In this document: positions 1 to 3,945 of the stretch, in pieces
Position numbering within the stretch: the stretch's first letter is position 1
How the letters are laid out: every line of letters starts with the position of its first letter
DNA from: an uncultured Planctomycetota bacterium
GTDB lineage: Bacteria; Planctomycetota; Phycisphaerae; Sedimentisphaerales; Anaerobacaceae
Reading direction: 5' to 3'
Assembly (NCBI GenBank): GCA_903927855.1
Contig: CAIYOL010000371.1
Location: forward strand, 1 to 7,211
Length of the DNA stretch: 7,211 nt
Position numbers and translations under genes: made by a program
The notes under the pieces: generated by a model
Seen by the model: the letters and a program-made list of their open reading frames with translations, nothing else
What the model was told of the DNA's origin: nothing
The model's database searches: none

Positions 1-30
1 ATTAACCACAGATGAACACGGGATTAACAC
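1..30. repeat. Short intergenic repeat-like sequence with internal ATTAAC repeats
   Basis: ATTAAC occurs at 1-6 and again at 23-28, with GAACAC between them, giving a loosely repetitive AT-rich stretch. From memory, similar 'ACCACAGATGAACAC'-type sequence recurs between genes in many environmental bacterial genomes, including planctomycetes; this single copy cannot prove that it is dispersed. It lies immediately left of the first attC-like site, so it would be the tail of an upstream cassette or the array's flank. It contains stop codons and no coding signal. Confidence 0.3.
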
Positions 31-39
31 TGTTTTTCT

Positions 40-168
40 GCCCAACAATATATTATATAATCATGATGTTTGAGGAAGATTTTGATATTATTGCGGAATT
101 GAAAGGCCTGATTGCGTAGGAAACCGGAGTTCCATGTTTTATGCGGATCAATCTAATTATTGTTAGGC
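40..168 (+). repeat. attC-like integron recombination site 1 (129 bp)
   Basis: The left end GCCCAAC (40-46) fits the R'' consensus RYYYAAC and the right end GTTAGGC (162-168) fits the R' consensus GTTRRRY. The ends are inverted repeats well beyond the core: the reverse complement of the right arm begins GCCTAACAATAATTAGAT, against GCCCAACAATATATTATA on the left. The length is within the known attC range (roughly 57-141 bp). The right half shares GAAAGG-N5-TTGCGTAGG (101-120) and a GCGGA-N-CAAT segment before the GTTAGGC end with the second site. Exchange would occur between G162 and T163. The site precedes the first gene in canonical orientation, so it belongs to an upstream cassette whose gene is outside the window. 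Confidence 0.8.
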
Positions 169-174
169 CTTGAA

Positions 175-181
175 AGGAAGG
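175..181 (+). promoter_or_regulatory. Ribosome binding site fixing the start of the first nuclease gene
   Basis: AGGAAGG ends five bases before ATG at 187. This makes ATG 187 the better start than the in-frame TTG at 160, which lies inside the attC site, overlaps its GTTAGGC end and has no Shine-Dalgarno sequence. Confidence 0.75.
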
Positions 182-186
182 ACAAG

Positions 187-1185
187 ATGTTATTCGAGAT
201 GGATAAACAGTCCAAGGAGTTCAAACCAGTTTCTGGGATGAATATCGTGGATTCGCTCGGCGAACACGAAAAGGATCTCGAGAACTACCTTAAAAAGATA
301 ATCGGAGACATCTTACTTCCTGAATATATGGTTTTTGGAAATGAACGATCGCTTCAAAGAGAAGCAGATTTGTTTGCGGTGAATAGTAGCGGAGACATGG
401 TCGTCTTCGAACTGAAGGTGCACGGCCACTATGATCGTGGCAAGGCCTACCAGGCATTGAGCTATGCCCAAAGTTTCTCTTACTGGCGCTACAGCGAAAT
501 GAACAATCATTTCAAGAAATGTTTCCCTGAAGCCGAAGAACTAATAAATGCCTTTGAGGAGCATTATGGTTACAAGATTGACTTAACCGAATTCAACAAG
601 AAGCAAAAGATTATCGTAATATCACATTCATCATCTGAGGACACAGGCGCTATTACCAAGTATTGGAAGAAATCTGGAGTCGACATAGAAGAATACTTCT
701 ATCGTTTCTATGAAGTTAATGACAAGCGATATTTTGAATTATCAAACGAATTGTTCTTTCCGCAGAATTCCTACAATTGCTGGGTCAACACCTGCAAGAC
801 CCACTTTCAGGAAGCATACTTGGATATGGTCAAACATAAGAAAGCCGCGACCTACGGCGACCGTAGAGGCCTCATTGGTAAGTGGATGAACAAATCTTAC
901 GTTTTCTTGTACCACAACGGATACGGGATCATTGGAGCGGGAAAGGGCACGGCAACGATAAAGGATACGCATAATGAAGAACTTGACGAAGAAGAAAGGT
1001 CGATCAAATTGAGCCACTTTATTAGTGGTGTTGATCTCGATGCCTGTAAGATTCTCTATTATCTTGCGCCAAGCACTATCAAGGGGTTGCTGCAAAGAGA
1101 TTTCTATTTTGCAAACTCAATCGTTACCATGTCTGAGAATGAAGCCAAGGTACTATTTGAAGAGTGCAAGAGAAATTTCAAATGA
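187..1185 (+). CDS. PD-(D/E)XK nuclease-like protein (NucS/DUF91-like N-terminus), cassette 1
   Basis: This is a 332-aa predicted soluble protein with no signal peptide or membrane span. The N-terminal half (about 20-100) carries the PD-(D/E)XK nuclease signature: an LE-x-x-L helix near E32, Asp61 in a beta strand (EADLFAV), a loop, then E75-L-K77 on the next strand, and a QxxxY helix (Q89-ALS-Y93). This spacing is typical of NucS/DUF91-like and RecB-like nucleases, in which the acidic residues and lysine bind metal and cut DNA. Residues about 140-190 look like a second alpha/beta segment. The C-terminal part (about 195-332) has the strand pattern SYVFLYHNGYGIIGAG (237-252), which faintly resembles PUA/EVE-type domains. 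No methyltransferase is adjacent. Substrate and role are not known; defence or DNA repair are both possible. The nuclease-fold call is fairly firm, the biological function is inference. Confidence 0.75.
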   Translation: MLFEMDKQSKEFKPVSGMNIVDSLGEHEKDLENYLKKIIGDILLPEYMVFGNERSLQREADLFAVNSSGDMVVFELKVHGHYDRGKAYQALSYAQSFSYWRYSEMNNHFKKCFPEAEELINAFEEHYGYKIDLTEFNKKQKIIVISHSSSEDTGAITKYWKKSGVDIEEYFYRFYEVNDKRYFELSNELFFPQNSYNCWVNTCKTHFQEAYLDMVKHKKAATYGDRRGLIGKWMNKSYVFLYHNGYGIIGAGKGTATIKDTHNEELDEEERSIKLSHFISGVDLDACKILYYLAPSTIKGLLQRDFYFANSIVTMSENEAKVLFEECKRNFK

Positions 1186-1187
1186 TG

Positions 1188-1318
1188 GCACAACAATTGG
1201 TTGTAACTGACGATCGCTAGCAATGTGCTGACTGAAAGGTAGGGTTGCGTAGGTGTTTTATATGAGTGGCGCAATGGTATTTGGGATGTTACGCGGAGCA
1301 ATATAAACAATGTTAGGC
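1188..1318 (+). repeat. attC-like integron recombination site 2 (131 bp)
   Basis: The site begins with GCACAAC (1188-1194), one mismatch from RYYYAAC, only two bases beyond the preceding stop codon, and ends with a perfect GTTAGGC (1312-1318). The ends pair imperfectly: the right arm's reverse complement begins GCCTAACATTGTTTATATT, against GCACAACAATTGGTTGTAA. Its interior repeats that of the first site: GAAAGG at 1234-1239 and TTGCGTAGG at 1245-1253 have the same five-base spacing, and an ACGCGGAGCAAT block (1291-1302) matches ATGCGGATCAAT (141-152). Two sites this similar suggest a shared origin in one host integron, as in chromosomal integrons where attC sites are lineage-specific. Confidence 0.78.
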
Positions 1319-1340
1319 TACCAGAAATGTCCACAGTAAT

Positions 1341-1348
1341 GGAGGAAG
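1341..1348 (+). promoter_or_regulatory. Ribosome binding site fixing the start of the second nuclease gene
   Basis: GGAGGAAG ends five bases before ATG 1354. Upstream in-frame ATGs at 1327 and 1339 lack such a site, and the second overlaps it, so 1354 is the preferred start. Confidence 0.75.
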
Positions 1349-1353
1349 TTTCC

Positions 1354-2235
1354 ATGAGCTTAACATCATTCCTTTCAAACAATCAGGACGTAAGAGATCG
1401 TTTCCGTCAGCAGTTCAATAAGCCACCTCTCGCCACTGATAAGGATCTTCTTGCACCACCTCTCTCAAACCGCTACACTCTGGTTGGCACGGCATTCGAT
1501 TATTTGCTACGCTTTTATGTGAAACGCCTCAACCCTGACGCAATAGAAAGACAATGGGTAGCTGAGCACTGCCTTACCCGGCCGTCACCTCTTCTCGTTA
1601 ATCCCATCATCGCTATCGACATAGGGGCTGTTGTCGACTATACCGAAACCAAGTTGACGAAGAAAGCGAAACAGATTATTGAACAGGCAAAGGCAAACTA
1701 TTCCGCTTATCTGCGTTCAGGACGAATAACTGATGATCTCTTCAAAAGTGCTCTCTGCCTTGCACAATTGGACCCTATCTGGAGAGCTGGTTTCATAGAT
1801 AAGAATATGGGAAACGTAAAGGACGAAGACGTTGAAGACTTGCGCAAGCTTCTTTCAATAGTCGAACCCAAGCTATTTAAAGCTAAACATTTGTGCTTGC
1901 TCAATCCTACCTTTGGCGAAGCCTCCCATTTGGTCAGAGGCGCAGACGCTGATTTACTGATAGACGATTTGCTCATTGATGTAAAAACAACAAAGAAGCT
2001 CGATTTTAAAACAACATTCTTTCACCAGCTTATGGGCTACGTAGTTTTACATGAAATTGGAGGCGCGGGAGACTTAAAACCAAAGCCTCCTATTACAAAG
2101 GCGGGCATCTACTTTGCCCGACATGCCCATCTACATGTATTTCAATTGGACGCGGTCATAGACCGAGATAGTTTTCCAAAATTCGTTCGCTGGTTCAAAG
2201 AAAGGGCGGCAAATGAATATCCACCCCCCAAATGA
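1354..2235 (+). CDS. RecB-type PD-(D/E)XK nuclease-like protein, cassette 2
   Basis: This is a 293-aa protein with no signal peptide or membrane span. A helical N-terminus (about 1-180) includes VGTAFDYLLRF (44-54), which recalls the first helix of RecB-family nuclease folds. The catalytic-like segment follows: E189, then GADAD (196-200) on a strand, a tight turn, and LIDVKT (207-212), giving D200 and D209-x-K211. After these comes a QxxxY helix (Q225-LMG-Y229), the hallmark motif of RecB/Cas4-type nucleases. A last strand (AGIYFARHAHLHVF, 250-263) resembles the fold's closing beta strand. All expected acidic residues and the lysine are present, so it is probably active on DNA. No helicase, methyltransferase or other partner is encoded beside it apart from the cassette-1 nuclease. 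It is not close to that protein outside the shared fold. The function is unassigned; defence is a reasonable guess. Confidence 0.75.
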   Translation: MSLTSFLSNNQDVRDRFRQQFNKPPLATDKDLLAPPLSNRYTLVGTAFDYLLRFYVKRLNPDAIERQWVAEHCLTRPSPLLVNPIIAIDIGAVVDYTETKLTKKAKQIIEQAKANYSAYLRSGRITDDLFKSALCLAQLDPIWRAGFIDKNMGNVKDEDVEDLRKLLSIVEPKLFKAKHLCLLNPTFGEASHLVRGADADLLIDDLLIDVKTTKKLDFKTTFFHQLMGYVVLHEIGGAGDLKPKPPITKAGIYFARHAHLHVFQLDAVIDRDSFPKFVRWFKERAANEYPPPK

Positions 2236-2398
2236 AGCCACCGCACTAAAGTATACTTGGCATAACAAGGGACACCATATCTGAGCGGAAAAAGGCCGAA
2301 AGTTTGGCCTAAAAACGGGCATTGTCGACGTGTGAAATAACCCGCCAACATAAAGTTGGGGGCTTACGGATTGGGCGGAATTTACCGCTCCATCACTG
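2236..2398. other. Non-coding junction between cassette array and chromosome, with three small hairpins
   Basis: No convincing gene is present on either strand. Three inverted repeats can be seen. AGGCC/GGCCT (2293-2310, 8-base loop) is followed on the minus strand by TTTTT. CCAAC/GTTGG (2345-2359, loop ATAAA, extendable past one mismatch to 2342-2362) has a weakly T-rich minus-strand tail. GGGCGG/CCGCTC (2373-2390, one G-T pair, loop AATTTA) lies 9 bases beyond the stop of the small minus-strand gene. The region also holds the GCATAAC half-site described with cassette 2. Confidence 0.5.
2288..2310 (-). terminator. Possible intrinsic terminator (minus strand)
   Basis: On the minus strand a 5-bp GC-rich stem (AGGCC/GGCCT, loop AAACTTTC) is followed directly by five T residues. 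The stem is short, so strength is doubtful. It could end transcription coming from the small membrane-protein gene and would also protect the cassette array from antisense transcription. Confidence 0.35.
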
Positions 2399-2536
2399 TC
2401 ACGGCTCAGATTTATTGCTGTCTGCCGTAGGGCATCCTGTGGATTTGGAGCGCAGGGTGCGGACGAGCGAATAAAAGAAGAGCGTCAGAATCGCCAGCCA
2501 GCTTACAGCCAAAAAGAGCCAACCATCAAAACGCAT
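2399..2536 (-). CDS. Small single-span membrane protein (45 aa)
   Basis: The predicted protein begins MRFDGWLFLAVSWLAILTLF. It has one clear membrane helix at about residues 6-24, a basic segment (R28-TLR-SK) just after it, and a polar tail ending KSEP. By the positive-inside rule the C-terminus should be cytoplasmic. The open frame extends upstream to 2671, but ATG 2536 is preferred because the extension is polar and unconvincing and because AAGGGGGG lies 11 bases upstream of the ATG, a usable but somewhat distant Shine-Dalgarno sequence. Short W-rich single-span proteins of this shape often accompany transporters or membrane complexes, but no such partner is adjacent. The gene is divergent from the operon to its right. 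I do not recognise the family; reality of the gene rests on the hydrophobic pattern and the ribosome site. Confidence 0.5.
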   Translation of the reverse strand: MRFDGWLFLAVSWLAILTLFFYSLVRTLRSKSTGCPTADSNKSEP

Positions 2537-2629
2537 CGGGCTGCATTCCCCCCTTCTGTTTCCGGCTTCGTAGGAGCTTGCCGGAGGTTCCACTATGACA
2601 AAACCCCGAAGTTTGAATGTAATTTGCTC

Positions 2630-2658
2630 TTGATTAATCCCGGCAATATCGTTAGAAT
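2630..2658 (+). promoter_or_regulatory. Sigma-70-type promoter for the two-gene plus-strand operon
   Basis: TTGATT (2630-2635, 4 of 6 to the -35 consensus) and TAGAAT (2653-2658, 5 of 6 to the -10 consensus) are separated by exactly 17 bases. Transcription would begin near 2665, just ahead of the ribosome site at 2672, giving a leader of about 20 bases. Confidence 0.55.
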
Positions 2659-2671
2659 AACGCGTTTTCAC

Positions 2672-2678
2672 AAGGAGG
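2672..2678 (+). promoter_or_regulatory. Strong ribosome binding site choosing a GTG start
   Basis: AAGGAGG lies eight bases before GTG 2687. It decides the start of the 171-aa protein against the in-frame upstream codon at 2624, which lies before the predicted promoter's -10 box. Confidence 0.8.
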
Positions 2679-2686
2679 TTATAGCG

Positions 2687-3202
2687 GTGAACAAAGCCGG
2701 AAACAATGAACTATTTGATACAGATATTCTGAAATGCAAGGCGGATATTCTGCGCAGGCGCAATATAATACCGTCGCAAGACAATGCCGCCTCCAAAAAT
2801 TCAGAAAAGCAAAACATCTCCGGCGCAGCAGAAATATCAACTTATAAGGATACAAACTCGATACCAATAGAAGAAATACCTGCTAAAGAGACAGCCCCCC
2901 TGCCGAAGCCAGCGGTGAGCATGGACAAAAAAGAAGCGTCAGAAATATCAGAGGAAACATTAGAAATTCCGAGTTTTGACTTGGCTGATGAGATTATGGC
3001 TGAGCAGCGAAAGATTACCGCGATAAGAAGAAAGGCCCCAGGCCAAAAAACCGAAGCCCAAAGATTAAAGCCGGAGACCCGGATAGACGACCATAGTATT
3101 GAACAGCCAAAACCGTTATTATCAGAGCAAGAGAAGATAATCGCGGAGATTGTGGCAAGGGACATCGAAGAACTATGTCGAGGGAATTATCCCAGCGAAT
3201 AG
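2687..3202 (+). CDS. Hypothetical 171-aa low-complexity protein, first gene of operon
   Basis: The protein has no signal peptide or membrane span and no recognised domain. An N-terminal helix-prone segment (D13-R25, ending in RRR) is followed by a long polar region rich in E, K, P and S (about 30-95) that is probably disordered. Two short amphipathic, charged helices follow, at about 97-109 (FDLADEIMAEQRK) and 146-164 (SEQEKIIAEIVARDIEELC). Such short conserved-looking blocks on a flexible linker suggest an adaptor or scaffold with several binding sites. The next gene starts 15 bases after its stop on the same strand, so the two are very likely co-transcribed, and the membrane-anchored ATPase-like product is the obvious candidate partner. 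That link is inference from gene order. The GTG start is well supported by its ribosome site. Confidence 0.7.
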   Translation: MNKAGNNELFDTDILKCKADILRRRNIIPSQDNAASKNSEKQNISGAAEISTYKDTNSIPIEEIPAKETAPLPKPAVSMDKKEASEISEETLEIPSFDLADEIMAEQRKITAIRRKAPGQKTEAQRLKPETRIDDHSIEQPKPLLSEQEKIIAEIVARDIEELCRGNYPSE

Positions 3203-3217
3203 CAGAGAAAGGTGCCT

Positions 3218-3931
3218 ATGGTTGATATCCTGAAGAGAATCTTGCTGAAATTGGGAATATCTCAAAACCAAGAGCTCATTTTGTACATTACCGCCGGTGT
3301 AATTGTATTTATATTATTTGTGCTGGTTCTGATAATCCTGAAGAGAAGGAAATTCAAGAAGGTAATCAAAGTTAGTCCTGCGGATGGCGGAGAAGGCGGT
3401 GATAAACTGGCCGAAGGCAATTACGAATCTATCATCAAGCGGATACAAGCTAAGAAAAAATACAAAAGCATCCTGTTTACCTCAATCGATTCGGGGGCAC
3501 TACCTGTAACAATACCTGTTAATACGGCTATTGGGCTGGCCAAAAACAAGAAACACTGTCTTCTTATAGACCTTGACCTTAAGCGCGACGCTGTCGCCAA
3601 GGCGTTTGGGCTTGATGCAGGGCAAAGCGATTTGAGTGCAAAGGCAGTTCAAACCGAAATTGAGAACCTGTGGGTGTGGCCCGGCCACTATTTCTCCCAA
3701 TCGAGACATATGAATGTAACGGGGATAGTGGAAGGGGCGGAGGACAATTATGATTTTATCCTAATAAACGCACCATATCTGGTGAACAGCCCCGACCGCA
3801 AGCAAATCATATCGGCTGCTCAGGCCGCTTTTATCTGCGATAAAAATGCGTCCGAGCCGGAGGATAAACTGACTAAGTTAATAAAGTCTCTGGATTGCAC
3901 GATAATCGGCCATATCCAAATCCCATCATAA
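3218..3931 (+). CDS. Membrane-anchored, degenerate tyrosine-autokinase/ParA-like P-loop protein
   Basis: This 237-aa protein has one membrane helix (about 20-41) followed by a basic KRRKFKK stretch, so the C-terminal domain should face the cytoplasm. That domain (about 82-237) follows the layout of CpsD/Wzc-type tyrosine kinases and related MinD/ParA ATPases: a first strand (SILFTSI, 84-90), a P-loop position, the A'-motif-like LLIDLDLKR (115-123), a FGL turn, and a Walker B-like strand (FILINAP, 180-186) with a final IIGHI strand. Key residues are missing: the P-loop reads SGALPVTIPVN with no GK[ST], and N184 stands where the family has Asp. There is no tyrosine-rich tail. It is probably a non-catalytic pseudo-ATPase that may regulate or scaffold an envelope or polysaccharide system. 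ATG 3218 is chosen over GTG 3212 because AGAAAGG lies five bases ahead of it and covers the GTG. Confidence 0.7.
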   Translation: MVDILKRILLKLGISQNQELILYITAGVIVFILFVLVLIILKRRKFKKVIKVSPADGGEGGDKLAEGNYESIIKRIQAKKKYKSILFTSIDSGALPVTIPVNTAIGLAKNKKHCLLIDLDLKRDAVAKAFGLDAGQSDLSAKAVQTEIENLWVWPGHYFSQSRHMNVTGIVEGAEDNYDFILINAPYLVNSPDRKQIISAAQAAFICDKNASEPEDKLTKLIKSLDCTIIGHIQIPS

Positions 3932-3945
3932 TACGGCCAATATTG

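Larger units (their letters stand above)
163..1312 (+). mobile_element. Integron gene cassette 1 (about 1150 bp, one gene)
   Basis: The unit is bounded by the predicted exchange points of two attC-like sites (T163 of the first, G1312 of the second). It contains one plus-strand gene, a very short 5' leader and the second attC site beginning three bases after the stop codon. This compact layout, one promoterless gene plus its attC, is the standard form of an integron cassette. Expression would normally come from an upstream cassette promoter; none is evident inside the short leader. No integrase is in the window, so it may be part of a large array or of an integrase-less attC cluster. Confidence 0.75.
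1313..2266 (+). mobile_element. Integron gene cassette 2, right end not resolved
   Basis: The left boundary is the exchange point inside the second attC-like site. The cassette carries one plus-strand gene. After the stop, GCATAAC (2260-2266) resembles the left end of a third attC (it shares the GCA-Y-AAC form of the second site). However, no matching GTTRRRY end and no copy of the shared GAAAGG/TTGCGTAGG interior follow within 200 bases. The right boundary given is therefore only the end of that motif. The cassette may be the truncated last member of the array. Confidence 0.5.

Noticed and set aside
160..186. TTG at 160 as the start of the cassette-1 nuclease gene
   Set aside because: It overlaps the GTTAGGC end of the attC-like site and has no ribosome site, while ATG 187 has AGGAAGG at five bases.
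742..1095. 117-aa open frame on the minus strand
   Set aside because: It is antisense to the cassette-1 gene, which has the nuclease motifs, start signal and cassette layout in its favour.
2131..2351. Two overlapping minus-strand frames of 63 and 69 aa across the cassette-2 gene end
   Set aside because: No hydrophobic, motif or ribosome-site support, and both overlap the real nuclease gene and the hairpin region.
2302..2361. GTTTGGC (2302-2308) or GTTGGGG (2355-2361) as the right end of a third attC
   Set aside because: Each breaks the GTTRRRY consensus at one position, sits inside a separate small hairpin and shows no extended pairing with GCATAAC at 2260.
3932..3945. Terminator between the convergent operon and polA
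   Set aside because: Only 14 bases lie between the stops, with no inverted repeat or T-run; repeated CGGCCA motifs nearby are direct, not inverted.
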